56,196 bases of DNA from assembly GCA_022797215.1 (NCBI GenBank), contig JAAWKD010000010.1, positions 1-56,196 of the forward strand, read 5' to 3'. Shown one piece after another: positions 1 to 7,658 of this stretch. This DNA is from Clostridia bacterium (GTDB lineage Bacteria; Bacillota; Clostridia; TANB77; CAG-508). Position 1 is the first letter of the stretch, and every line of letters starts with the position of its first letter. The notes beneath the pieces are model-generated. The model did not search any database. It had not been told where the DNA came from and was given only the letters and a program-made list of their open reading frames with translations. The translations under genes and the position numbers were made by a program.

Positions 1-1
1 G

Positions 2-594
2 TTTAATAGTATGTCAGAAAGTGTGAAAAAGTATCATGGATTTTACATAGGAAGATATGAGACAGGAAATTTAGAAGCAAGTAGCACGAATGTGCCAGTT
101 GTGCAAAGAGGAAATACAAAAATAGGAAATGTTAATTGGTATTATATGTATGCCCAAGGAAAAAGAATCGCAAAAAATAGTGATGTCAGTAGTAGTATGA
201 TATGGGGATGCCAGTGGGATAGAACATTAGAGTGGATAGTAGCCAGAAATGGTGGAAACTATTCCTTAGTAATGAATTCAGATGATTGGGGAAATCATAA
301 AGACACAACCTTTGAATATTTAGATACAGATGGAACAACAAAGAAAACGAAAAGAGATGTTGCTACAAGAATTCCAACAGGAAGTACAGAAAGAAATAAG
401 AAAAATAACATTTATGATATGGCTGGAAACGTGTTCGATTGGACTCTTGAAGTCAACGGTGACGTCCGTATTAATCGTCGGAGGCGGTTATACCAATTCG
501 GCATCTAGTCTTCCAGCGTCTTCTCGCGGCGCCCTCAGTTCGCACGGTGCTGTCGGACACGGTCGGAGCAAGACTTACGCTTTATGTAAAGTGA
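2..594 (+). CDS. FGE/C-type-lectin-fold surface protein, 3' part, needing two +1 frameshifts
   Basis: The gene is open at the left window edge, so its start is missing. The visible part has the formylglycine-generating-enzyme-like (SUMF1) fold seen in clostridial pilin-anchored proteins: FYIGRYETG near the start, VNWYYMY, and YDMAGNVFDWT before the C-terminus. The intact relative at 48691-50190 has the same plan. The frame breaks at two in-phase CGG codons, 479-481 and 564-566. Skipping the C each time gives NRGGGYTNSASSLPASSR, then GGARLTLYVK and a TGA at 592-594, which is the RGG...SR.TLYV ending expected of this family. Without the shifts the product would stop at 508. The last 110 bases are much richer in G+C than the rest, as in retroelement-diversified 3' ends. 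Likely exported; ligand unknown. Confidence 0.7.
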
Positions 595-852
595 CGCTGC
601 GTACTGATTTGCGTAATGCAAAAAGCTGTAAGAAATGATCATATGAACGACTTATACAAATTGTTTAGAGATTTGGATGTTAATTTAGATAAATGAATAG
701 AAAAACGCAAATTTCCCAATAGCGTCTGTCAACTTATTGTTGATAGGCGCTTGTTTACACTTTAATATAATAAATAATTCCTTAATACTTTCTAAAATTA
801 CTTGACACAAAAACCATAACATTTTAAACTATAGGAAGAAATAGGGGGACAT
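595..852 (+). other. Intergenic, with tiny possible ORF and terminator
   Basis: No confident gene. A 26-codon ORF (616-696, beginning MQKAVRNDH and ending DVNLDK) looks peptide-like but has no ribosome site and lies in the frame that ends the preceding gene. The rest is AT-rich and leads to the ribosome site AGGGGG just before 853. Confidence 0.4.
721..756 (+). terminator. Terminator-like hairpin after the FGE-fold gene
   Basis: AGCGTCTGTCAAC pairs with GTTGATAGGCGCT (one G-T wobble and one C-A mismatch or wobble) around a 5-base loop, followed by TTGTTT. Confidence 0.6.
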
Positions 853-2262
853 ATGAAAAAACAAGAAAAACAAAAATGGAGAAGATTAGATAATTCAGCA
901 AAACTATTTCCCATTGTTGGCAATAAAAAGTTTAGTAGCATTTATAGAATGTCAGTAGTATTAATAGAAGAAATTAAGCCAGAAGTTTTAAAACGAGCAG
1001 TAAAAAATACATTGCAAATTTTTACTACTTTTAAAGTTTGCTTAAAAAGAGGATTTTTTTGGTATTATTTAGAACAAAATGAGAAGGAAATAGTAATCTT
1101 TAAAGAGGATACTTACCCATGTCGCTATATGGATAAAAGAATGAACCATGGATATTTATTTAAAGTAAGTTATTTTAAAAAGAAGATAAATGTAGAAATC
1201 TTTCATGCTCTAACAGATGGGAGTACGGCAATAGAATTTGTAAAAACCATAATATATCAGTATTTGAATTTACAGCATCCCCGTACTTTTCAAGAACCGT
1301 TTTCAGTCAAAAACATAGAAGTAGATGCAGAAAATAGTGAAGACAGTTATTTGAAAAATTATGAAAAACATTTACATGGAAAAGATAACTCTGGCAAAGC
1401 ATATATTTTGAAAGGCTCAAGATTATTACCATATCAAGTAGGAGTAACACACGGATTTATTAGCCTAAAGCCAGTTATTAAAATATGTAGAAGACTAAAA
1501 GTAACTGTAACAGAATACTTTACAGCAGTTCTCATTTATGCCATTTATCAAGAACAGAAAAAGGAAAAACATTGTAAGAAGCCAATAAAAGTATGTATCC
1601 CAGTTAATCTAAAAAAATATTTTAGCTCTACTACTATGACGAATTTCTTTTCCTACATGACAGTGGTGGCAGACAAAGAACAATTAGATTTGACAGATTT
1701 TGAATTAATACTGGCATTTGTGAGAAATAATTTTAAAAACAAATTACAGAAAGAAGAAATGGCAAAGACAATGGCTCATACTGTAAGACTAGGAAACAGT
1801 ATATATGTGAGAATGATACCTTTAACAATGAAAAAGCTAATCCTAAAAATGATTTATAAAGAAATACAAAAATATACAACTACCACATTTTCTAATTTAG
1901 GAAAAATCAATTTTTTACCAGAATATGAGCCGTATGTAGATCAGTTCTTTTTTATCATTGCGCCAGAAAGTGCGGAAAAAATTAAATGTACAGCATGTTC
2001 TTATGGGAACAATATTGTATTTTCTATTAGTTCTATATTACAAGATAGTAATGTAGAAAAGAACTTTTTTAGCTTTTTAACAGAGCAGGGAATTCCGAAT
2101 ACAATTATTACAAATGGAACTTATCAAAAAGAGGAAAATGCGCTTTATCCAAAAATAAATACACTGTTGTTAGAAGAAGTGATGGATAAAATTAAGGAGA
2201 AAAAAGAAACAAAAGAAAAGATTAGTCTAAGAGAAAAATTAAAAAAGAAATTTCACTTTTAA
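853..2262 (+). CDS. Condensation/alcohol-acetyltransferase-like protein
   Basis: 469 aa. The motif HALTDG (near residue 119) is the HxxxDG active-site signature of the CoA-dependent acyltransferase / condensation superfamily, and the length and N-terminal layout (SSIYRMSVVLIEEI, then a strand and helix before HALTDG) fit the alcohol O-acetyltransferase branch. A second-half segment (VCIPVNLKKYF, later TTTFSNLGK) matches the floor-loop region of that fold. It probably transfers an acyl group to an alcohol or amine; the substrate cannot be told. It is 17 bases upstream of an esterase, so the pair may acylate and deacylate related compounds. The ribosome site AGGGGG precedes the ATG. The Lys-rich C-terminal tail is disordered. 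Confidence 0.6.
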   Translation: MKKQEKQKWRRLDNSAKLFPIVGNKKFSSIYRMSVVLIEEIKPEVLKRAVKNTLQIFTTFKVCLKRGFFWYYLEQNEKEIVIFKEDTYPCRYMDKRMNHGYLFKVSYFKKKINVEIFHALTDGSTAIEFVKTIIYQYLNLQHPRTFQEPFSVKNIEVDAENSEDSYLKNYEKHLHGKDNSGKAYILKGSRLLPYQVGVTHGFISLKPVIKICRRLKVTVTEYFTAVLIYAIYQEQKKEKHCKKPIKVCIPVNLKKYFSSTTMTNFFSYMTVVADKEQLDLTDFELILAFVRNNFKNKLQKEEMAKTMAHTVRLGNSIYVRMIPLTMKKLILKMIYKEIQKYTTTTFSNLGKINFLPEYEPYVDQFFFIIAPESAEKIKCTACSYGNNIVFSISSILQDSNVEKNFFSFLTEQGIPNTIITNGTYQKEENALYPKINTLLLEEVMDKIKEKKETKEKISLREKLKKKFHF

Positions 2263-2279
2263 AGTAAAGGAAGAGAAGA

Positions 2280-3183
2280 ATGAGCAGGAAAAGAAAAATA
2301 GTAGCAATTGTAGCAACAATTATATTTGGAATTGCAATAGTGAATGTTCTATTGTATGTATATTTTTTTCAAGGTAATATTACTTCAAAGGTACCAGAGG
2401 GAATAAAAGAAAAATGTAATGTAAAAGAAGAAAAGTTTCAGGAAAGAAATGTATTTGTATTAACGCCAAAAGACAGAGTAAAAACGAAAAAAGCAATATT
2501 ATATCTTCATGGTGGATCTTATGTGGCAGAACTAACACCAACTTATTGGGAATTTTTAAGTGATTTAACGAAAGATACAGGTGCAACTATTATTGTACCA
2601 GACTATCCACTAGCACCACAATATAATTATACAGATGTATTTGAAATGATGATGCCACTTTATAAGCAAACTGTAAAAAAAGTAAAATCAGAAAACTTAA
2701 TTGTCATGGGAGATTCAGCAGGTGGAGGAATGGCATTAGCATTAGTGCAGAAGATAGGACAAGAGGAACTAACAAAGCCAAGCAAGACTATATTGATTTC
2801 TCCATGGCTAGATGTTACGATGGAAAACCCAGAAATAAGAGAAGTGCAAGAAAGAGATAAAATGCTAAATGCAGAACTCTTAAAACTAGCAGGAATTTCC
2901 TATGCAGGAGAGGGAGAAGATACTAAAAACTATTTAGTAAGTCCAATTTATGGACCTATAGAAAATTTGGAGAATATAGTAATTTATACAGGGACATATG
3001 ATATTTTAAATCCAGATGTACATAAATTACAAGAGATGGCAAAAGAGAAGCGGAGTAGAAATTATAGTAAAGGAAACAGAGGGAGCAGTACATGATTGGG
3101 TTATTAATAAGAAGCAAAAAGAAGGAGAAGACTTAGTTCAAAAGGCATATCAAGAGTTGATAGAAGAAATTGGACTAAAGTAG
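2280..3183 (+). CDS. Membrane-anchored alpha/beta-hydrolase (HSL/lipase-esterase type) with +1 frameshift at CGG
   Basis: An N-terminal membrane segment (residues 8-30) is followed by an esterase fold: oxyanion-hole HGGSY (77-81), PDYPLAP, nucleophile GDSAGGG (Ser146) and the acid region TYDILNPD. In frame 0 the protein stops at 3095, before the catalytic His. Skipping the C of the in-phase CGG at 3051-3053 gives AKEKGVEIIVKETEGAVHDWV, which restores the His and the typical C-terminal helix, ending with TAG at 3181-3183. The two frames together give about 300 aa, normal for the family. Reaction: hydrolysis of a carboxylic ester at the outer membrane face (inferred). It follows the acyltransferase-like gene closely. 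Confidence 0.75.
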
Positions 3184-3327
3184 AAAAATATAGTGTATTT
3201 TGCTTTGAGGGAGACCTGAAACAGATGGCAAAGGCGGCTGATGTGGCGCGGGACCTAGGATATAAAATAATTGACATACACTTGAATTGAGTATATGATA
3301 TAAGAAAGAAATTAAAAGGGGAAAAAT
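3184..3327 (+). other. Intergenic with a coding-like fragment
   Basis: The stretch 3186-3290 reads as KYSVFCFEGDLKQMA...IIDIHLN in one frame. It looks like the tail of a protein but has no start, and its middle is GC-richer than the surroundings. I take it as a gene remnant. Its far end overlaps the promoter of the next gene. Confidence 0.3.
3271..3299 (+). promoter_or_regulatory. Promoter of the zinc-ribbon/TPR gene
   Basis: TTGACA (3271-3276), 17-base spacer, TATGAT (3294-3299); a near-consensus housekeeping promoter 29 bases before the start codon. Confidence 0.8.
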
Positions 3328-4206
3328 ATGAAAGCAATCAAATGTGAATTATGTGGGTCAAATGATATTGTGAAGAATGATGGTTTCTTTGTTTGCCAAT
3401 ATTGTGGAACAAAATATTCTTTAGAAGAAGCAAAGAAAATGATGATAGAAGGAGTAGTAGAAGTATCAGGAACTGTACGAATAGATGATACAAAACAAAT
3501 TGAAAACTATAGGAAACTAGCATCAAGAGCTTTTAAGGATAAGATATATGAGGAAGCATATGACTATTATGATAAAATATTACAATTAAATCCTGATGAT
3601 TGGGAGGCTGTATATAAAAAAGGAATTAGTTCGTCATGGCAGTATAGTTTAGCAGATTCTAAAATAGATGAAGCAATAAAAGCAAGTAAAAATGCTTTTG
3701 ACATTATTATTAACATTCTTAAAATAACAGAAGAAAGTTTTATGGAACAAACTAAAATAGCGATGGCCTCTGATATGAACGTTTTAGCAGTTTCTTTTGG
3801 GAATATGGCAATGGAACATTATAAAAAAAATTGGGAGTCTAATACTGCAGCACCATTACTTTGGCGCAATTTAAGAGACTGCATTGACGCAGAAGAATAT
3901 GCAATGGGCTTATTATCAAATAAGATGGTAGAAAGCAATCAAACAGCTCGTGCTTTATATATGAATATCTTAAAGAATCTAGTCATCCATTATTGCGAAA
4001 TTTGTATGCAAAGAAAATATAGGGCAAGATGTGATGAGTATGGAGTAAGTTATGCCAATGTTTGTTATAATGATGATTATAGAAGAATGGCGATTGGAAA
4101 ATATAATAATATAGTAGCAGAAATTAGAAAATATGAAAGTAATTATATAGCTACTCCAATACAAAATGTCAAAAAACATAGTTCTTTTAAAAGCCTTTGG
4201 AAATAG
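3328..4206 (+). CDS. Zinc-ribbon and TPR-like protein of unknown role
   Basis: 292 aa, not assigned to a named family. The N-terminus has two CxxC knuckles (CELCG at 6-10 and CQYCG at 23-27) forming a zinc ribbon of the type that opens many clostridial cytoplasmic proteins. Residues 60-110 contain a TPR-like helix pair (YYDKILQLNPDDWEAVYKKG). The rest is helical with no membrane segment. Single gene with its own promoter and a shared terminator facing rpsI. A role in protein contact is inferred from the TPR; nothing shows a reaction. Confidence 0.7.
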   Translation: MKAIKCELCGSNDIVKNDGFFVCQYCGTKYSLEEAKKMMIEGVVEVSGTVRIDDTKQIENYRKLASRAFKDKIYEEAYDYYDKILQLNPDDWEAVYKKGISSSWQYSLADSKIDEAIKASKNAFDIIINILKITEESFMEQTKIAMASDMNVLAVSFGNMAMEHYKKNWESNTAAPLLWRNLRDCIDAEEYAMGLLSNKMVESNQTARALYMNILKNLVIHYCEICMQRKYRARCDEYGVSYANVCYNDDYRRMAIGKYNNIVAEIRKYESNYIATPIQNVKKHSSFKSLWK

Positions 4207-4216
4207 AAAACACTAA

Positions 4217-4246
4217 AAAATCGGAAGTTTCAATACTTCCGATTTT
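4217..4246. terminator. Bidirectional terminator between the zinc-ribbon gene and rpsI
   Basis: A perfect 12-bp stem (AAAATCGGAAGT / ACTTCCGATTTT) with a 6-base loop. A-run on the left and T-run on the right let it stop transcription from both convergent genes. Confidence 0.9.
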
Positions 4247-4256
4247 GATATATAGT

Positions 4257-4661
4257 TTATCTCTTAGAGAATTGTGGAGCTTTTCTAGCTTTCTTAAGAC
4301 CATATTTCTTTCTTTCTTTCATACGAGGATCTCTTGTTAAGAATCCTGCAGATTTTAATGCTGGTCTATATTCAATATTAGCTTCATTTAATGCTCTTGC
4401 AATACCATGACGAACTGCTCCAGCTTGACCAGAAAGTCCACCACCATTTACTGTACAAATAACATCATATTTGTCTAAAGTATTTGTAGCAACTAATGGT
4501 TGTTTCACAATAACTTTTAATACATCAGTACCAAAATATTCTTCTAATGCTTTACCATTAATTGTAATAGTACCTTTACCATCTACTAATCTAACTCTAG
4601 CAATTGATTTTTTTCTTCTTCCAGTTCCTAAAAATACAATTTTATCAGATTTTTTTGCCAT
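4257..4661 (-). CDS. rpsI: Small ribosomal subunit protein uS9
   Basis: 134 aa, full length for bacterial S9. It shows the signature [14 protein letters not shown] near the N-terminus, the central [19 protein letters not shown] and the basic tail that reaches the P site, ending FSKR. It starts one base after the rplM stop codon; this rplM-rpsI pair is a standard two-gene unit in bacteria and the two proteins enter the 50S and 30S subunits. Confidence 0.97.
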   Translation of the reverse strand: MAKKSDKIVFLGTGRRKKSIARVRLVDGKGTITINGKALEEYFGTDVLKVIVKQPLVATNTLDKYDVICTVNGGGLSGQAGAVRHGIARALNEANIEYRPALKSAGFLTRDPRMKERKKYGLKKARKAPQFSKR

Positions 4662-4662
4662 C

Positions 4663-5100
4663 TTATTTTACCTCCCATACTTCAGGTTTTTGAGCGATGT
4701 TTTCATGTTCTGCTCCAGCATATACTCTTAATTTTTTAGCCATTTGTCTTCCAAGTCTTGTATGAGGAAGCATACCTTCTACTGCATGTGTCATCATTTT
4801 TCCAGGATTTTTTGCAATTAATTCTCTTGCAGTAGTTTCTTTCATTCCACCAATGTATCCTGAATGACTTCTATAAACTTTTTGGTCTAGTTTTTTGCCT
4901 GTTAAAACTACATTTGCGCAATTAATAATAATTACGTGATCACCAACATCCATATGAGTAGTATAAGTTGGTTTATGTTTTCCTCTTAATAATTTGGCAG
5001 CTTCAGTAGCAACTCTACCTAATGGCTTGTTAGCTGCATCGATTATATACCATTTACTTTCAATTTCACTTTTTTTCACACTATAAGTTGTATTATTCAT
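4663..5100 (-). CDS. rplM: Large ribosomal subunit protein uL13
   Basis: 145 aa, full length. Typical segments are [42 protein letters not shown], and [23 protein letters not shown]. First gene of the rplM-rpsI unit, with a ribosome site (GGAGG in the leader) and its own promoter about 120 bases upstream. Confidence 0.97.
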   Translation of the reverse strand: MNNTTYSVKKSEIESKWYIIDAANKPLGRVATEAAKLLRGKHKPTYTTHMDVGDHVIIINCANVVLTGKKLDQKVYRSHSGYIGGMKETTARELIAKNPGKMMTHAVEGMLPHTRLGRQMAKKLRVYAGAEHENIAQKPEVWEVK

Positions 5101-5217
5101 GGTAAATCATATCCTCCATTTCATTTTTAAAAATATAATTTATATGAAACTTGTTTTAAAAGTGCTACCGGGGAGAAGCCAATTAAAATAAGCTATCATC
5201 ATACTATACGCTTTGCT
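5101..5217 (-). promoter_or_regulatory. 5' leader of rplM-rpsI, candidate L13 autoregulatory leader
   Basis: About 110 transcribed bases lie between the promoter and rplM. They contain a GC-rich patch (plus-strand CTACCGGGGAGAAGCC at 5164-5179) in otherwise AT-rich sequence. Firmicutes often carry an L13-binding leader here; I cannot confirm the structure by eye. Confidence 0.4.
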
Positions 5218-5246
5218 ATTATAATATAAAAACAGTAAAAAGTCAA
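5218..5246 (-). promoter_or_regulatory. Promoter of rplM-rpsI
   Basis: On the minus strand: TTGACT (5246-5241), 17-base spacer, TATAAT (5223-5218). Confidence 0.8.
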
Positions 5247-5328
5247 CTGCTTAGCGAAAATTCTCGTGTAATTAGTCTTAAAAGTGCAAAAATAGCATCA
5301 TAGAATAACAAAAATTCTACAAAATAGT

Positions 5329-5356
5329 TGACATTCCTAGAAAAATAGAGTATACT
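5329..5356 (+). promoter_or_regulatory. Promoter of infC-rpmI-rplT
   Basis: TTGACA followed by TATACT at consensus spacing, starting a long leader before infC. Confidence 0.8.
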
Positions 5357-5530
5357 AATTAACGTAAATAAACAAGTAGCAATTCATGCTCGCCTCTACC
5401 TAAAGGGAAAAGGCTAATAGTTTACTCTATTTTTATATTGCATAAAAATAGGTAAATTTGAGCAATGGATTGATGGAGTCAATTCATTTTTTTGTTTTAT
5501 TTACACAGAAAATAAACGGAGGTGTTTGAT
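5357..5530 (+). promoter_or_regulatory. Structured infC leader (candidate L20 leader)
   Basis: About 170 untranslated bases. GTAAATAAACAA near the 5' end can pair with TTGTTTTATTTAC just before the ribosome site, closing a large domain; inside it CTATTTTTAT pairs with ATAAAAATAG around a 5-base loop. Firmicutes infC-rpmI-rplT operons are usually controlled by an L20-binding leader or attenuator at this place. The long-range pair would sit next to the ribosome site, so translational control is plausible. Confidence 0.55.
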
Positions 5531-6043
5531 ATCAAACAAGAATTGCCAATTAATGAACAAATTAGAGCAAACAAAGTTCAAGTAATTGATGACAATGGAG
5601 AAAAAAAAGGAGCCATGAGTTTACAAGAGGCATTGGATTTAGCATATGAGAAAAAGTTAGACTTAGTAATGGTAGCTCCAAATCCAGAGATGCCAGTATG
5701 CAAAATTATGAATTATGGCAAATACAAATTTGAACAATCTAAAAGAGAAAAAGAGGCTCGTAAAAAGCAAAAAACTTTTGAATTAAAAGAAATTAGAATT
5801 ACACCCAATATTGAACAACATGATTTTGAATTCAAGAGCAAAAATGCTAGAAAATTCTTAGAAGATGGAAACAAAGTAAGAATTACTTTAAAATTCAGAG
5901 GAAGAGAAATGAACTATATTAAACTTGGGGAGCAAGTACTAAATAAGTTTATTGAAGAATTATCTGATATTTCTGTTCCAGAGAAAAAGCCACTTTTAGA
6001 AGGTAAGAATATGTTTATTATATTAGCTAAAAAAGCGAACTAG
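5531..6043 (+). CDS. infC: Translation initiation factor IF-3, probable ATC start
   Basis: About 170 aa. Family segments: PINEQIRANKVQVID at the N-terminus, VMVAPNPEMPVCKIMNYGKYKFEQ, KEARKKQKTFELKEIRI and a C-terminal FIILA. A GTG at 5522 is in frame but lies inside the ribosome site CGGAGGTG; the ATC at 5531 sits 6 bases after that site. infC is known for rare AUU/AUC starts, by which IF-3 controls its own synthesis, so I place the start at ATC. First gene of the operon with rpmI and rplT. IF-3 prevents 50S joining and checks start codons, consistent with such a feedback. Confidence 0.9.
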   Translation: MKQELPINEQIRANKVQVIDDNGEKKGAMSLQEALDLAYEKKLDLVMVAPNPEMPVCKIMNYGKYKFEQSKREKEARKKQKTFELKEIRITPNIEQHDFEFKSKNARKFLEDGNKVRITLKFRGREMNYIKLGEQVLNKFIEELSDISVPEKKPLLEGKNMFIILAKKAN

Positions 6044-6103
6044 TCAGTTTCAGAAAAAAGCTAATAAGTAATAGATTACAAAATTAAAGGAGGAATTAAG
6101 ATT

Positions 6104-6307
6104 ATGCCAAAGTTAAAAACAAATAAAGCTGCTAAAAAGAGATATTCATATACAGCAACAGGAAAAGTAAAAAGAACAAAATCAAATAGAAGACATCTTT
6201 TAGCAAATAAAACAAGTAGAGCAAAATCAAGAGGAAAAGTACAAGATGCTTATGCTGATAAAACATGTGAAGCAGGAATTAAGAAAATGCTACCATATGG
6301 TAACTAA
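6104..6307 (+). CDS. rpmI: Large ribosomal subunit protein bL35
   Basis: 67 aa, very basic. The N-terminal MPKLKTNKAAKKRY and the central RRHLLANKTSRAKSRG are the L35 signature. Middle gene of infC-rpmI-rplT, with an AAGGAGG ribosome site; 60 bases after infC and 34 before rplT. Confidence 0.97.
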   Translation: MPKLKTNKAAKKRYSYTATGKVKRTKSNRRHLLANKTSRAKSRGKVQDAYADKTCEAGIKKMLPYGN

Positions 6308-6341
6308 GCAATTAACTTAAAAAAGTAGAGGAGGAAATAAA

Positions 6342-6695
6342 ATGGCAAGAGTAAAAACAGCAAATATTACTCGTAAAAAACATAAAAAAATCTTAAAAAG
6401 AGCAAAAGGATATTATGGAGCAAAACATTACAGATTTAGAATGGCAAAACAAGCCGTTATGAAATCAGGTAATTATGCATATACAGGAAGAAAAGACAAA
6501 AAGAGTAATTTTAGAAAATTATGGATAGCAAGAATTAATGCTGCTGCAAGAATGAATGGACTAACATATAGCGCTTTAATCAATGGATTAAAGAAAGCAA
6601 ATGTAGTAATTAATAGAAAAATGTTAGCAGAAATTGCTGTAACAGATGCAAAAGCATTTACAGAAATTGCAAATACTGCTAAAAAAGCAAAATAA
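6342..6695 (+). CDS. rplT: Large ribosomal subunit protein bL20
   Basis: 117 aa, full length. Basic N-terminal extension [19 protein letters not shown], then [23 protein letters not shown] and [19 protein letters not shown]20 helps early 50S assembly and, in Firmicutes, represses its own operon through the leader. Last gene before a terminator. Confidence 0.97.
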   Translation: MARVKTANITRKKHKKILKRAKGYYGAKHYRFRMAKQAVMKSGNYAYTGRKDKKSNFRKLWIARINAAARMNGLTYSALINGLKKANVVINRKMLAEIAVTDAKAFTEIANTAKKAK

Positions 6696-6703
6696 TTAGA
6701 AAC

Positions 6704-6739
6704 GCCTGTGTAAGAAAGTAACTTACATGGGTTTTTTTA
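6704..6739 (+). terminator. Terminator of infC-rpmI-rplT
   Basis: Stem CCTGTGTAAG / CTTACATGGG with a 7-base loop, followed by a run of seven T. Confidence 0.8.
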
Positions 6740-6841
6740 TATTCTAGGAAATTATACTAAAATACTATTGCAAATTGAATGAAAAAATATTACAATAGGG
6801 ATAAAAATGATAGAATAAAGAAAGAGAGTGGAGGAATACAG

Positions 6842-7087
6842 ATGAAAAATAAAAGAGTAATAAATGATATGTCAGGAATTACATTAATAGTATTAATTGT
6901 AACCATTGTAGTTCTTTTAATTTTAGCAGGAGTAACAATTGCATCTTTCACAGGAGACCATGGGTTATTAAATGAAACAAAAGACATGAAAAATAATATA
7001 GAAGGTTTACAAAATCAAACCATAGATGATTTACAACAGATGGCAAATGATTTATCACAATCAGCTGGAGATGCTTTAAACCCATAG
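6842..7087 (+). CDS. Small pilin-like exported protein
   Basis: 81 aa. A basic N-terminus ends in SG, followed by the hydrophobic stretch ITLIVLIVTIVVLLILAGVTIASFTG, the layout of a class of clostridial type IV prepilin-like proteins (processing at the Gly is inferred; the usual Glu5 is absent). After the membrane helix comes a short polar helix rich in Asn, Gln and Asp. The start at 6842 has a good GGAGG site; an earlier in-frame ATG at 6779 has none. The same N-terminal module anchors the large protein at 48691-50190. Confidence 0.6.
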   Translation: MKNKRVINDMSGITLIVLIVTIVVLLILAGVTIASFTGDHGLLNETKDMKNNIEGLQNQTIDDLQQMANDLSQSAGDALNP

Positions 7088-7102
7088 CAGGTAATAAAAG
7101 AA

Positions 7103-7156
7103 AAAACAGGACAATTCTAATTTTTTAATGTTAGAAAATTAGAATTGTCCTGTTTT
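7103..7156. terminator. Bidirectional terminator between the pilin-like gene and spoVAE
   Basis: A perfect 22-bp inverted repeat beginning AAAACAGGACAATTC, flanked by A-runs and T-runs, between two convergent genes. Confidence 0.9.
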
Positions 7157-7174
7157 GTAAAATTTGTATAAACT

Positions 7175-7561
7175 CTACTGTTTTTTTATTTTAGGTTTTG
7201 CAATTAAAGAGGCAAGATAACCAAAGAACACTGCGGCTGCAATTCCACCAGCAGAAGCCTTTACACCGCCAATAAAAGCACCTAAAAGTCCAGAGTTTTG
7301 AACTTCTTGCATAGCACCTTTAGCTAAGTTTGCACCAAATCCAGTAAGTGGTACAGTAGCACCAGCGCCAGCAAAATCTATTAAGTATTTGTAAATTCCA
7401 AGTCCACCTAGAATAGCGCCAACAGTTACGAAAAGCACTAAAATTCTAGCAGGAGTTAATTTGGTTTTATCAATTAATATTTGACCGATGACACAAATTA
7501 ATCCACCTACAACAAAGCATTTTAATAAGCCCATCCAGTCAATACTCTGCAAAAATTCCAT
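7175..7561 (-). CDS. spoVAE: Stage V sporulation protein AE (membrane channel subunit)
   Basis: 128 aa from the ATG at 7561, which follows an AAAGGA site. Three to four membrane helices; the segments CFVVGGLICVIGQILID, FAGAGATVPLTGFG and GGIAAAVFFGYLASLI are typical of SpoVAE (SpoVAEb). SpoVA proteins form the channel in the spore inner membrane that moves Ca-dipicolinate in during sporulation and out during germination. It is homologous to SpoVAC upstream (shared GGLIC.IGQI and FAGAG..VP.TGF). Last of the leftward spoVA block. Confidence 0.93.
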   Translation of the reverse strand: MEFLQSIDWMGLLKCFVVGGLICVIGQILIDKTKLTPARILVLFVTVGAILGGLGIYKYLIDFAGAGATVPLTGFGANLAKGAMQEVQNSGLLGAFIGGVKASAGGIAAAVFFGYLASLIAKPKIKKQ

Positions 7562-7584
7562 TTTTATTTCAATCCTTTCTTTTT

Positions 7585-7654
7585 TGAAACAAGGTCTGTT
7601 CCTAAAACTAACGCTTTTGTCCGTCTTAAAGAACGTTCCTAAAGTGACAAACGG
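7585..7654. repeat. Degenerate REP (GGGGACGT family) hairpins between spoVAD and spoVAE
   Basis: CTTTTGTC..TCTTAAAGAACGT..CTAAAGTGACA matches the arm of the RAYT unit at 42517-42607 with scattered changes. It lies in the 97-base gap between spoVAE and spoVAD, an unusual break inside the operon. Confidence 0.6.
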
Positions 7655-7658
7655 ATAC

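Noticed and set aside
3225..3290. An in-frame CGG at 3249 in the fragment KYSVFCFEGD...
   Set aside because: The fragment has no start or ribosome site and overlaps a promoter, so I do not accept it as a gene or as a counter-example.
5161..5180. Definite L13 leader RNA
   Set aside because: Position fits, but I could not draw the expected stems with confidence; listed only as a candidate.
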